Assembly: GCA_901456055.1 (NCBI GenBank)
Contig: CABDWT010000016.1
Coordinates: 248,001-312,000, forward strand
Origin: Phytobacter ursingii
GTDB lineage: Bacteria; Pseudomonadota; Gammaproteobacteria; Enterobacterales; Enterobacteriaceae
DNA length: 64,000 nucleotides
Reading direction: 5' to 3'
A program made the position numbers and the translations under genes. Positions 52,622-61,303 of the stretch are shown here, piece by piece. Below the pieces are notes generated by a model. That model was given only the letters and a program-made list of their open reading frames with translations. It was not told where the DNA came from and did no database searches. The first letter of the stretch is position 1; each line of letters begins with the position of its first letter.

Positions 52622-53374
52622 ATGCCAATCCCTTTACAGTCGCAAATCGGCGGCGATCAGCAATTTATGCAAGCCATCCAGGATGCCATCAGCGCCGGTA
52701 TTCGCGTGGCGATGCCAGGTATCATTATTTCATTCGATCCTGACGCTGTTACCGCTGTGGTTCAGCCAGCGATTAAGGGATATGAGCCCGACGCCAACGG
52801 CAACCAGATTTCTGTCTCAATGCCGATACTGGTGGATGTGCCTGTTGCTTTCCCTAGAGGTGGAGGTGTGACGTTGACATTTCCGGTAGCCCCTGGCGAT
52901 GAAGTGGGGTTGATATTTAATGATCGGTGTATTGATTTCTGGTGGCAAAACGGCGGCGAGCAGGAGCCTGTGCATTCTCGTCAGCATCATATTGGTGATG
53001 CGACTGCGTATCTCGGACTGATGTCTCAGCAAAGAAAAATCGGTGGTATCAGCACCAGCGCCGCACAACTGCGCACCGATGATGGGAGCGCGTATATCGA
53101 ATTAAATCCGACCACGAAGAAGATAAAAATTGTCGCCCCAGGAGGTCTGGAGGTAATAACACCGGAAGCGGATTTCTCAGCGAAAGTTACCGTTCACGGC
53201 TTGCTTACCTGGATGGGGGGCATGGTTGGTTCAGTTGTGTCTGGAGTGGCGTCGACCATTACCGGTGCGGTTGAGTTTATCGGCTCTGTAAAAGCGAATG
53301 GCAAAGTTATTGACGATACGCATACTCACGGCGGTGTGCAGCACGGTGACAGCAACACAGATGAGGTGAACTGA
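52622..53374 (+). CDS. baseplate spike/assembly protein V (Gp138-like)
   Basis: 250 aa. An OB-fold-like N-terminal domain of the Gp138 type (MPGIIISFDPDAVTAVVQPA, VAPGDEVGLIFNDR), then a beta-helical region and a C-terminal DDTHTHGGVQHGD with the HxH iron-binding motif of phage membrane-piercing spikes (about 231-236). It forms the tail tip. Confidence 0.88.
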   Translation: MPIPLQSQIGGDQQFMQAIQDAISAGIRVAMPGIIISFDPDAVTAVVQPAIKGYEPDANGNQISVSMPILVDVPVAFPRGGGVTLTFPVAPGDEVGLIFNDRCIDFWWQNGGEQEPVHSRQHHIGDATAYLGLMSQQRKIGGISTSAAQLRTDDGSAYIELNPTTKKIKIVAPGGLEVITPEADFSAKVTVHGLLTWMGGMVGSVVSGVASTITGAVEFIGSVKANGKVIDDTHTHGGVQHGDSNTDEVN

Positions 53375-53727
53375 TGCGATATCGACGCGAAGATGACGAC
53401 GGCGATTATACGTTTGGTCGGGGTGATGATACCTGGCTGATTAACTCGCCGGAAGCGGTGGCGCAGGCTATCAAAACACGATTCCTGCTCTGGTATGGGC
53501 AGTGGTTTCTCGATACCAAGACTGGCACACCGTGGATTCAGTCAGTACTCGGCAAACAACGCCCTGAAATATACAACCTTGCCATCAGGCAACGCATCCT
53601 TGAAACGAAGGGCGTCAGATCAATTACCGCATTTGATACCACAGTAAACACCTCAACCCGGCGCGTGACGTTCACCGCGACGGTAGAAACCATATACGGA
53701 ACGACAACAGTAACCAGCGAGGCATAA
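53374..53727 (+). CDS. baseplate wedge protein W (gp25-like)
   Basis: 117 aa. VAQAIKTRFLLWYGQWFLDT, then GTPWIQSVLGK and IRQRILETKGVRSI are typical of the gp25/W wedge family. Overlaps the spike gene by one base and is directly followed by the J gene. Confidence 0.82.
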   Translation: MRYRREDDDGDYTFGRGDDTWLINSPEAVAQAIKTRFLLWYGQWFLDTKTGTPWIQSVLGKQRPEIYNLAIRQRILETKGVRSITAFDTTVNTSTRRVTFTATVETIYGTTTVTSEA

Positions 53728-54918
53728 ATGGCCCTCAATCTCGACACGCTGGGGTTATCGGCAACGGTAACCGCCCAGGGGATCAGCGCGCCCGATTACC
53801 AGACAATACTTGATACCGTAACCGGGTATTTTCAGCAGATTTATGGCACTGATGCGTATCTGGATCCCGACAGCAAAGATGGGCAGATGGTCGCGCTGGT
53901 GGCACTGGCAATTCACGATGCCAACACGACGGCTATTAATGTCTATAACAGCTTCTCTCCGTCTACAGCACTCACTGATGCGCTATCACGCAACGTAAAA
54001 ATTAACGGCATTGCGCGTAAGGGTGAAACTCGCTCGACCGTGGATCTTATTCTTTCTGGCACTACTGGCACGACTATTACAAACGGTTCAGTAAAAGATG
54101 CAAATGGCATCATCTGGAATCTGCCAGCCACAACGATAATCGACGAAAACCAGGTTACGGCCACATGTAACACGACAGGCGCCGTTGCTGCGCTGGCCGG
54201 AACAGTTACCGTTATAAACACGCCGACGCGTGGTTGGACGTCAGTAACCAATCCACAAGCCGCTACAATCGGAGCCGCAGCAGAAACCGATGCCGAGTTG
54301 CGGGTACGACAGGGACAAAGCGTGGCGCTCCCCTCCCTTACCCCGTTCGATGCCGTTGATGGCGCGCTGGCGAATATTTCCGGCGTGACCCGTCACAAGC
54401 TGTACGAAAACGACACTGGTTCGGTAGATGTCAACGGGCTTCCGGCACACTCAATCAGTGCAATCGTCGACGGTGGAGACGCAACCACGATTGCTCAGAT
54501 CGTTCGTGGTAAAAAAGGCCAGGGCGTCGCAACCTATGGAACAACCACTATCGTGGTACCGGATGCCTGGGGAAACCCACACCCCATATCCTTTTCTCGT
54601 CCGGTTAATGTACCGATTTATGTTGCCATCACTATCCACGTATTTGCAGGCTATACGTCGCTGATTGGTGACCAGATTAAATCGGCGATTGCCGACTACA
54701 TCAACTCACTGAAAATTGGTGACGATGTTCTCCTGAGCCGTATTTACTCACCGGCTAATCTCGGTGTCGTGAGCGGCGGCAATTCACGCTATTACGATAT
54801 AACCAGCCTGCAGATCGGTAAATCAGCGGGCAGTGTGGCGGCTGCCAATATCGATATCGGTTATGCCGAAGCGGCAAGTTGCTCAACTGCAAACATCGTT
54901 CTTACGGTGACGTCATGA
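53728..54918 (+). CDS. baseplate protein J
   Basis: 396-aa wedge component. GTDAYLDPDSKDGQMVALVALA near the N-terminus and ETDAELRVRQGQSVALPSLT in the middle are J-family landmarks. Adjacent to W and the I-like gene, the standard order. Confidence 0.92.
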   Translation: MALNLDTLGLSATVTAQGISAPDYQTILDTVTGYFQQIYGTDAYLDPDSKDGQMVALVALAIHDANTTAINVYNSFSPSTALTDALSRNVKINGIARKGETRSTVDLILSGTTGTTITNGSVKDANGIIWNLPATTIIDENQVTATCNTTGAVAALAGTVTVINTPTRGWTSVTNPQAATIGAAAETDAELRVRQGQSVALPSLTPFDAVDGALANISGVTRHKLYENDTGSVDVNGLPAHSISAIVDGGDATTIAQIVRGKKGQGVATYGTTTIVVPDAWGNPHPISFSRPVNVPIYVAITIHVFAGYTSLIGDQIKSAIADYINSLKIGDDVLLSRIYSPANLGVVSGGNSRYYDITSLQIGKSAGSVAAANIDIGYAEAASCSTANIVLTVTS

Positions 54919-55595
54919 GCAAATACACTGATCTGATTACCAATTATCACGCCACAAAGCCTCTTTTTTTCCAGCACGTCGATTTATCAACACGCCCGCT
55001 TCTGGATACCAGCACCGCGCTGAACTCCCTTATTACCGCATTCGACATTGATACTGCGGTTGGCGTGCAACTCGACATTCTGGGGGAATGGATAGGGCGC
55101 ACGCGTTATATCAGCGTGCCAATCAGCGGTATTTATTTTTCGCTGGATACTGACGGGCTTGGCTTCGATCAGGGCGTCTGGCAGGGGCCATATGACCCTG
55201 ATAACGGGTACACAGCGCTGAGCGATGAAACGTACCGGGTGATCCTGAAAGCCAAAATCGCAATCAATAGTTGGAACGGGCAGAACGACACCTTACCCCC
55301 CATCCTGGACACCGCGCTGGCAGGTTCCGGACTGCGAATGCAGATCGTGGATAACCAGGACATGACGATCAGTATCTGGGTTTTCCCGGAAGTGGATATA
55401 GCCAGCGTTTCCCTGGAACTTATTGCTGCCATTAAACAAGGCTACCTGACTGTCAAAGCCGCTGGTGTCTGGGGAGGCAGTATTGAAATACCCGCAGTAG
55501 AAACACCCTCTGTCGGCAGCAAGTTCTTTGGCTTCGACATGGACAACGATTTTATCGCCGGCTTTGATGACGGCGCCTGGGAGAAATTACTCTAA
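54915..55595 (+). CDS. DUF2612 baseplate/tail protein (I-like)
   Basis: 226 aa from the ATG at 54915, overlapping J by four nt. DTAVGVQLDILGEWIGRTRY and GLGFDQGVWQGPYDPDNGYT fit DUF2612, which takes the place of tail protein I and links the wedge to the fibre. Its end shares a base with the fibre gene start. Confidence 0.87.
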   Translation: MSKYTDLITNYHATKPLFFQHVDLSTRPLLDTSTALNSLITAFDIDTAVGVQLDILGEWIGRTRYISVPISGIYFSLDTDGLGFDQGVWQGPYDPDNGYTALSDETYRVILKAKIAINSWNGQNDTLPPILDTALAGSGLRMQIVDNQDMTISIWVFPEVDIASVSLELIAAIKQGYLTVKAAGVWGGSIEIPAVETPSVGSKFFGFDMDNDFIAGFDDGAWEKLL

Positions 55596-56452
55596 TGCCA
55601 ACTAATGACTTTAAGCCCTTCGCCACTGGCGCCGGGGCAAACGTGATGTCGCAAGCCGACTGGGTAGCTCTGACTGCCCTTGCTACCGGTTTTCAGTCCG
55701 GCAAAGCCAGTTCTGCACAAGTTAACAAGGCGATCCGTCAGGCAACCTTTGTCGCGGCAGCGCTGGCGCAATACATGACCAATAAAACCGGACTGGATGT
55801 GCTGGACGACGGCGACGTTACTGGTTTTATTACAAAAATGCACAACGCGTTCGGCGTTGATTTCCAGCCTCTCGACGCTACTTTAACAGCGCTCGCTGCG
55901 TTAACCGGAGCCGCAAATAAGCTGCCTTATTTTAATGGTGCTGACACTGCGGCGTTAACAGATTTAACTTCCGTCGGGCGGGATATTCTCGGTAAAACGA
56001 CAGCAGCACAAGTCCTGTCATACCTGGCTGGCGCCCCGCTGGATAGCGCAACGTTAACTGGTACACCCTCAGCGCCAACAGCAAGCCCTGGAACAAACAC
56101 AACTCAGCTTGCTACCACTGCATTTGTACAGGCGGCAATTAATATCCTTGCTCCGACAGGTTCACTTTCCAGTGGGATTATCCGCTTGCCTATGTATAAC
56201 GGCAGCACCGTCGAAACGCTGATTCTGCAATGGATGCCCGTGCCCGCAATTTCTTCTGGTGGTAATACCACGATCATATTCCCGACTGGATTCCCGAATG
56301 CTTTGCTATCACTGATGGCGACTGGCGGTGCGACAGCTGCTGGCGTACCGGGGGTCAACACTTTTTCAATCGGCGCGACATCGTGCCGGATTTATAACCA
56401 GTCCACGTCTGCGTCGACGCAGGCAGGGGCATTATGGGCTCTGGGAAAATAA
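55595..56452 (+). CDS. short tail fibre protein (285 aa)
   Basis: The N-terminus (FKPFATGAGANVMSQADWVA, then ASSAQVNKAIRQATFVAAAL) is the attachment domain of fibres in this phage group. The repeat-type PLDATLTALAALTG and LDSATLTGTPSAPTASPGTN give the shaft. The short C-terminal receptor-binding tip (from about 185) ends WALGK. Receptor unknown. Overlap with the chaperone gene upstream codons is only apparent; the next start is three nt downstream. Confidence 0.85.
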   Translation: MPTNDFKPFATGAGANVMSQADWVALTALATGFQSGKASSAQVNKAIRQATFVAAALAQYMTNKTGLDVLDDGDVTGFITKMHNAFGVDFQPLDATLTALAALTGAANKLPYFNGADTAALTDLTSVGRDILGKTTAAQVLSYLAGAPLDSATLTGTPSAPTASPGTNTTQLATTAFVQAAINILAPTGSLSSGIIRLPMYNGSTVETLILQWMPVPAISSGGNTTIIFPTGFPNALLSLMATGGATAAGVPGVNTFSIGATSCRIYNQSTSASTQAGALWALGK

Positions 56453-56454
56453 TA

Positions 56455-56877
56455 ATGGCAACCACTAAAAACTGGGCGTTCAGCCCGTCTAAACTTGCGT
56501 TTTATTCGTACGCTCTAAAAGATCTTTTTGATGCTGCTGAAACATGGCCCACTGATGCCGTCGATATCTCTGATGACGTAAGAGATCAGTTCCGTGTTGC
56601 GCCAGACGGTAAAATTCTCGGTTCAGTTGATGGGATGCCTGCATGGGCAGACATCCCAAAGCCGCCTAACTCGGAATTGCTCAAAACCGCGCTGCAAAAC
56701 CTCACCACTCAATATCAGGCCGATATTGAAACTCTTAATCGCGCATGGCTCGCCGCGGCGGTGAGCGATGGCACAAGCGAGGGTGATAAAAAATCCGCAG
56801 TTCTTACCCAAATTACTGCGCGTAAAACGCAGTACGCATCAGATCGCGCAGCAGTGATTGCGCAATATCCCGTTTAA
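56455..56877 (+). CDS. tail fibre assembly chaperone
   Basis: 140 aa from the ATG at 56455. The N-terminus (WAFSPSKLAFYSYALKDLFD, then AETWPTDAVDIS) and the helical C-terminus with TARKTQYASDRAAV are typical of Tfa-like chaperones that help fibre trimerisation. Confidence 0.85.
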   Translation: MATTKNWAFSPSKLAFYSYALKDLFDAAETWPTDAVDISDDVRDQFRVAPDGKILGSVDGMPAWADIPKPPNSELLKTALQNLTTQYQADIETLNRAWLAAAVSDGTSEGDKKSAVLTQITARKTQYASDRAAVIAQYPV

Positions 56878-56892
56878 AATAAGGAATGCATA

Positions 56893-57063
56893 ATGGCAGA
56901 TAAAACCACCACGACTACAGAATCCACGGCAGTCGAGGAAAGCAACGCGCAGACGGAGACAGTAAAATTCTGTCCTATTTGCGGGTCGCAGATGTACCAG
57001 GGGACGCGTTACGGGTTGCTGTGCTGGATTTGCCCGGAATGTGATTTCGTCGATCCGATTTGA
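56893..57063 (+). CDS. 56-aa zinc-ribbon phage protein
   Basis: Starts MADKTTTTTESTAVEESNAQ with AAGGAA ten nt upstream of the ATG at 56893. After a Thr/Ser/Glu-rich tail come FCPICG and CWICPEC, two knuckles (C-x2-C each) forming a likely zinc ribbon. Last gene before the right attachment site; function unknown. Confidence 0.72.
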   Translation: MADKTTTTTESTAVEESNAQTETVKFCPICGSQMYQGTRYGLLCWICPECDFVDPI

Positions 57064-57249
57064 TTACTGAAACTCTGCCGGGTGGGTGACTGCCCGGTGA
57101 TAGGACAAGTTTGCTTCGGAAATTTGGCATAAAAAGAGAGTAATATTCAATAATTACCAAACATAACCTAATGATAATTAAGATCTATTAATTATCAAAT
57201 TGTTATGAAAAAGTGCGTTAAATACATGATATTTTTGTATATAACGCAC
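57064..57249. promoter_or_regulatory. AT-rich right phage arm with inverted repeat next to attR
   Basis: No gene. AT-rich from about 57120, as expected for integrase-arm and IHF sites. GTGCGTTAAATAC (57213-57225) and GTATATAACGCAC (57237-57249) are 12/13 inverted and end exactly where the attR repeat begins. Confidence 0.6.
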
Positions 57250-57370
57250 GATTTAAAATCCCTCGGCGTTCGCGCTGTGCGGGTTCAAGTCCCGCCCCGG
57301 GTACCATGGGAAAGATAAGAATAATCAAAGCAATAAGCAGTGTCGTGAAACCACCTCCGGGTGGTTTTTT
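57250..57370 (+). repeat. attR direct repeat (truncated leuZ 3' part)
   Basis: Copy of 18183-18303 with one mismatch. It includes only the 3' 57 nt of leuZ, so it is not a functional tRNA. It carries a second copy of the leuZ terminator, which closes off the phage from the host on this side. Confidence 0.93.
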
Positions 57371-57988
57371 TGTTTTTCTACTCCATCATTTCCAAAGAGG
57401 CGTCCGAAGAGGTTTTTCCGCGGATACCCGGCCATTCACGTTTCCTGAAATTCGATAACAGATCAGTTTTTACTTTTCGCTCTTCTATTGTTACCTGAGA
57501 TGTATCATCTGATCCTTGATTGGTAACCAGCTGAAAATGGCGATATTTGACTACATCAACGCATTAAAAAGCGCAATGATGCGCTGCTGAGCTGTGATCA
57601 CTTGGGGAGATTCCAGTCGATCCGCTGGCGTTCTGCGGATTCAGCATCCGCACGGACATCAATTTCACAGAGTTAAGAGTTGAAACGCGTAGCCAGTAGT
57701 GGGCTGCTATTGGGTAGATTGCTTTTCTCTCGGTTTTTCTATGTCCTGGAATAGGCAATCTATGATCTGCTGTAGATCCCAGCCTACATTAGGCCTTCTC
57801 TATGATACAAGCACCCCCAGGGGATGCTGTTTCTTAGGTTAAAACCGTTCTGGCGCTGCATGGGCGTAAGTTAATTCATTACCGCAGATGTGGAACCATG
57901 GGAAGGCATGGTTGTAATCAGGAGTGTGGCATATTTCTCCCACCAGAATGATGTAGATGTTAATCCTGTATGTGAGAGCAGGCCTGTA
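57371..57988. other. host intergenic stretch, no gene recognised
   Basis: About 620 bases without a convincing gene. Short frames exist on both strands but lack ribosome sites and similarity I recognise. It may hold decayed coding DNA from earlier insertions at this tRNA. The serX-linked repeats begin at its right end. Confidence 0.5.
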
Positions 57989-58523
57989 GCGGGCAGATTC
58001 CTCGCAGGCTCGTCATCTGTCCAACCGGCTGACGCCGGTTGTCGAGCCCCGGTCGGGGGTTCTCATCCCCCCCGGTACGGGAGAATATAAAAGAAAAAAG
58101 CCCGTACTTTCGTACAGGCTCTCATCTGAAATGATGGCGGTGAGGGGGGGATTGACTCGCTTCGCTCGCCCTGCGGGCAGATTCCTCGCAGGCTCGTCAT
58201 CTGTCCAACCGGCTGACGCCGGTTGTCGAGCCCCGGTCGGGGGTTCTCATCCCCCCCCGGTACGGGAGAATATAAAAGAAAAAAGCCCGTACTTTCGTAC
58301 AGGCTCTTATCTGTAATGATGGCGGTGAGGGGGGGATTGACTCGCTTCGCTCGCCCTGCGGGCAGATTCCTCGCAGGCTCGTCATCTGTCCAACCGGCTG
58401 GCGCCGGTTGTCGAGCCCCGGTCGGGGGTTCTCATCCCCACCGGTGCGGGAGAATATATAAAGGAAAAAAGCCCGTACTTTCGTACAGGCTCTCATCTGA
58501 AATGATGGCGGTGAGGGGGGGAT
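57989..58523 (-). repeat. three tandem ~184-bp repeats downstream of serX, rtT-like
   Basis: Copies at 57989-58172, 58173-58357 and 58358-58523. Each contains CCGGCTGACGCCGG-type and GGGGGTTCTCATCCCCC hairpins, a terminator-like GCCCGTACTTTCGTACAGGC and, at its right end, TGATGGCGGTGAGGGGGG followed by GATT, which equals the 3' end of tRNA-Ser on the minus strand. The third copy merges with the real tRNA. E. coli tyrT has a similar array (about 3 x 178 bp, each with the tRNA 3' end, giving rtT RNA). Confidence 0.85.
58465..58492 (-). terminator. serX terminator (copy in repeat 3)
   Basis: On the minus strand GAGCCTGTACGAAAGTACGGGC is followed by six T. Equivalent hairpins occur in the other two repeats (about 58090-58120 and 58282-58310), so the serX transcript meets up to three terminators in a row. 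Confidence 0.85.
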
Positions 58524-58593
58524 TCGAACCCCCGATACGTTGCCGTATACACACTTTCCAGGCGTGCTCCTTCAGCCACTCGGACACCTCACC
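58506..58593 (-). tRNA. serX: tRNA-Ser (GGA)
   Basis: 88 nt with CCA and a long variable arm, acceptor GGTGAGG/CCTCACC, anticodon GGA, T-loop TTCGAAT. It is next to ghrA as in E. coli, where it is named serX. Confidence 0.97.
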
Positions 58594-58627
58594 ACATTGT
58601 CTTCCCGATGTTGTCGGGACGGGCGCT

Positions 58628-58656
58628 AATGTAGGAAAAAGCGGGACTTCCGTCAA
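58628..58656 (-). promoter_or_regulatory. serX promoter
   Basis: Minus strand TTGACG (58656-58651), 17-nt spacer, TACATT (58633-58628), followed by the GC-rich discriminator GCGCCCGTCCCG typical of stringently controlled stable-RNA promoters. Confidence 0.85.
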
Positions 58657-58864
58657 TCTTCTTTTTCAATAAATTAGTGCGTTTAGACAAACTTCAATCA
58701 ACTTGCTTCTTAAATGTCCTGAAACTGGCTTTTTTACCGGCAAAACACTTTTCTAAATACTTTCAGTGATATTTGCTAAGGTGATGTGTGAACATAACCG
58801 TCTGACAAGATAACAGATAACCCCGATAGTGACCGGGAAACCACACCATCAATCTGGAGCTGAA

Positions 58865-59803
58865 ATGGAGATTATTTTTTATCACCCGACCTTCGATCCC
58901 GCCTGTTGGCTGCCAGCCTTACGTAACGCATTACCCGGCGCGAACGTGCGTGAATGGCGCAAGGGTGATGATGAGCCTGCCGATTATGCGCTGGTCTGGC
59001 ATCCCCCTGTCGAGATGCTCCGCGGTCGTGAACTGAAAGGGGTGTTTGCATTGGGGGCCGGAGTCGACTCTATTCTGAGTAAACTCAAGGCGCATCCAGA
59101 GATGCTGGCCCAACATATCCCGTTGTTTCGCCTGGAAGATACCGGCATGGGGCTTCAGATGCAGGAATATGCGGTGAGTCAGGTGCTGCACTGGTTCCGC
59201 CGCTTTGATGATTATCAGGCATTAAAACAGCAGGCCAGGTGGCTGGAGCTGGAAGAATATCGCCGCGAAGATTTCACCATCGGCATTCTGGGGGCGGGTG
59301 TGCTTGGCGCGAAAGTGGCAGCCAGCCTGAGCGCATGGGGATTTCCGCTGCGCTGCTGGAGTCGTTCGCATAAAGATTTACCGGGTGTGACCAGTTTTGC
59401 CGGAACAGAAGAGTTAGGCGAATTTCTGCACGGGACACGCGTATTGATCAATTTGCTGCCTGACACCCCTGCAACGAAGGGGCTTATTGATTTCAATGTG
59501 ATAAATCAACTGGCGGATAACAGCTATATTATGAACCTGGCGCGGGGTGTTCATGTTGTCGAAAATGATCTTTTGCAGGCGCTGGATAGTGGAAAATTGA
59601 GAGGGGCAATGCTGGATGTCTTTAGTCGCGAGCCGCTGCCGGCCGACCATCCTCTCTGGGCCCATCCCCGTGTTGCCATGACGCCACATGTTGCAGCCGC
59701 CACCCGTGCGGATGAAGCCATTGCTTTTATTGCTGCTACGATCGGCAAACTTGAACGTGGCGAAATCGTAAACGGGCGGGTTGATCGTGTTCGTGGCTAT
59801 TAG
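58865..59803 (+). CDS. ghrA: glyoxylate/hydroxypyruvate reductase A
   Basis: NADPH-dependent reductase of glyoxylate and hydroxypyruvate, D-2-hydroxyacid dehydrogenase family. The 312-aa protein has the nucleotide-binding [13 protein letters not shown] (about 141-153) and the catalytic Arg ([10 protein letters not shown]), Glu (SREPLP) and His (MTPHVAA) blocks. The ATG at 58865 has GGAG upstream and gives the E. coli length; an upstream ATG lacks similarity. Confidence 0.96.
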   Translation: MEIIFYHPTFDPACWLPALRNALPGANVREWRKGDDEPADYALVWHPPVEMLRGRELKGVFALGAGVDSILSKLKAHPEMLAQHIPLFRLEDTGMGLQMQEYAVSQVLHWFRRFDDYQALKQQARWLELEEYRREDFTIGILGAGVLGAKVAASLSAWGFPLRCWSRSHKDLPGVTSFAGTEELGEFLHGTRVLINLLPDTPATKGLIDFNVINQLADNSYIMNLARGVHVVENDLLQALDSGKLRGAMLDVFSREPLPADHPLWAHPRVAMTPHVAAATRADEAIAFIAATIGKLERGEIVNGRVDRVRGY

Positions 59804-59888
59804 TGAAGCTTCCGTGTCAGACCGGGTTTTTCATTAAAAATGGCAGCGATAACTGCTATCCTTGCAGAAACAACTACAGGAGAGTTTC

Positions 59889-60626
59889 ATGTATCCCGTT
59901 GACCTGCATATGCATACCGTCGCCAGCACCCATGCCTATAGCACTCTGCAAGACTATATTACCGAAGCAAAGCGAAAAGGGATTAAGCTGTTCGCTATTA
60001 CCGATCATGGCCCTGATATGGATGATGCGCCGCACCACTGGCACTTCATCAACATGCGTATCTGGCCACGCGTTGTGGATGGCGTCGGCATTCTGCGTGG
60101 CATTGAAGCCAACATCAAAAATATTGACGGTGAGATTGATTGTAGCGGCCCTATGCTAACTTCGCTGGATCTGATCATTGCAGGCTTTCATGAACCCGTG
60201 TTTGCCCCGCAGGACAAAGAGACCAATACCGAGGCGATGATTGCGACGATGGCTCAAGGTTATGTACACATCATCAGCCATCCTGGCAATCCAAAATATC
60301 CCGTCGATATCCCGGCAATTGCCGCCGCCGCTGCGAAGCACAACGTGGCTCTGGAAATCAACAACTCCTCTTTCCTGCATTCGCGTAAAGGCAGCGAAGC
60401 GAATTGCCGTGCGATTGCTGCCGCTGTGCGTGATGCGGGTGGATGGGTTGCTCTGGGTTCCGACTCGCATACGGCGTTTACGCTGGGCGAATTTGCGCAA
60501 TGCCGTGAAATCCTTAATGAGGTCGACTTCCCGGAAGACCGTATTCTCAACGTTACACCGCGCAGAATGCTTAGCTTCCTTGAAGCGCGCGGAATGACGC
60601 CCATTACTGAATTTGCCGACTTTTAA
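59889..60626 (+). CDS. ycdX: PHP-domain zinc phosphatase YcdX
   Basis: 245-aa PHP hydrolase, trinuclear zinc site. Motifs DLHMHTVAS (H7, H9), [26 protein letters not shown] and SDSHT are all present. In E. coli YcdX is a phosphatase linked to swarming motility and cooperates with YcdY. The ATG at 59889 with AGGAG upstream is used. Confidence 0.96.
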   Translation: MYPVDLHMHTVASTHAYSTLQDYITEAKRKGIKLFAITDHGPDMDDAPHHWHFINMRIWPRVVDGVGILRGIEANIKNIDGEIDCSGPMLTSLDLIIAGFHEPVFAPQDKETNTEAMIATMAQGYVHIISHPGNPKYPVDIPAIAAAAAKHNVALEINNSSFLHSRKGSEANCRAIAAAVRDAGGWVALGSDSHTAFTLGEFAQCREILNEVDFPEDRILNVTPRRMLSFLEARGMTPITEFADF

Positions 60627-60646
60627 TTAGCCACTGGAATCATTGC

Positions 60647-61201
60647 ATGAACGAATTTTCCATCCTCTGCCGCGTACTGGGTTCACTGTTTTATCGTCAG
60701 CCACAGGATCCCTTACTCGTGCCGCTCTATACCCTCATACGTGAAGGGAAGCTGGCGCAAAACTGGCCGCTGGAGCAGGATGAAATGCTGGAGCGCCTGC
60801 AAAAGAATTGTGATGCGCAGGCGTTGGCCGCTGATTTCAATGCGCTTTTTGTCGGTAACGAAAGCCGCGTTTCCCCCTATCGCAGTGCATGGGTTGCCGG
60901 GGCGACAGAAGCAGAAGTACGGGCATTTCTTTCGTCTCGCGGTATGCCGCTGACCGACGCACCTGCAGATCATTTTGGTACGCTGCTGCTGGCAGCCTCG
61001 TGGCTGGAAGATCAGTCGGCAGAAGATGAAAGCGAAGCGCTGGAAACACTGTTTGCAGAATATCTGCTGCCGTGGTGCGGTACATTCCTCGGCAAAGTGG
61101 AAGCACATGCCACTACGCCATTCTGGCGGACTATGGCGCCGTTAACGCGTGATGCTATCTCTGCCATGTGGGATGAATTACAGGAATCAGAAGAGGAATA
61201 A
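60647..61201 (+). CDS. ycdY: TorD/DmsD-family chaperone YcdY
   Basis: 184-aa all-helical chaperone. In E. coli it activates YcdX by promoting zinc loading. YRSAWVAGATEAEVRAFLSS, DHFGTLLLAASWL and the C-terminal EAHATTPFWRTMAPLTRDAI carry the family signature. It follows ycdX by 20 nt, consistent with an operon. Confidence 0.95.
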   Translation: MNEFSILCRVLGSLFYRQPQDPLLVPLYTLIREGKLAQNWPLEQDEMLERLQKNCDAQALAADFNALFVGNESRVSPYRSAWVAGATEAEVRAFLSSRGMPLTDAPADHFGTLLLAASWLEDQSAEDESEALETLFAEYLLPWCGTFLGKVEAHATTPFWRTMAPLTRDAISAMWDELQESEEE

Positions 61202-61202
61202 A

Positions 61203-61218
61203 TGTGACTTATGTCACA
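61203..61218. promoter_or_regulatory. CRP-type palindrome upstream of ycdZ
   Basis: TGTGACTTATGTCACA is a perfect TGTGA-N6-TCACA palindrome, beginning just after the ycdY stop and about 85-100 nt before ycdZ. Two further half sites (ATGTGA near 61238, TCACA near 61266) follow. CRP control of ycdZ is likely, with the exact promoter not certain. Confidence 0.72.
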
Positions 61219-61303
61219 TTTAAAATGCAACAAGAAATGTGATATTGCAATTATTGCGCTTGATGTCACATAAATCAGGTGCGTATCTGCTAAGATGCGC
61301 GCC

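Larger units (their letters stand above)
18183..57370 (+). mobile_element. complete-looking myovirus-type prophage integrated at leuZ
   Basis: Bounded by the 121-bp direct repeats. Contents in order: integrase, leftward early genes, CI-type repressor, Cro, replication genes, Q antiterminator, tRNAs, lysis, terminase, head, contractile tail, fibre, attR. All modules needed for a tailed phage are present and I see no stop-interrupted structural gene, so it may be inducible. The DUF1073-MuF-DUF2213-DUF2184-DUF3383-DUF3277 structural set identifies a contractile-tailed (sheath-bearing) phage with a lambda-like regulatory plan. Confidence 0.95.

Noticed and set aside
57989-58523. Tandem repeats considered as a CRISPR array
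   Set aside because: Units are about 184 bp and repeated almost throughout, with no short repeats separated by unique spacers; they end in tRNA sequence.
58131-58672. Open frames across the repeats and tRNA-Ser (for example a 149-codon frame on the plus strand)
   Set aside because: They follow the repeat and tRNA sequence, contain translations typical of tRNA regions (GGFEPP-like), and have no ribosome site.
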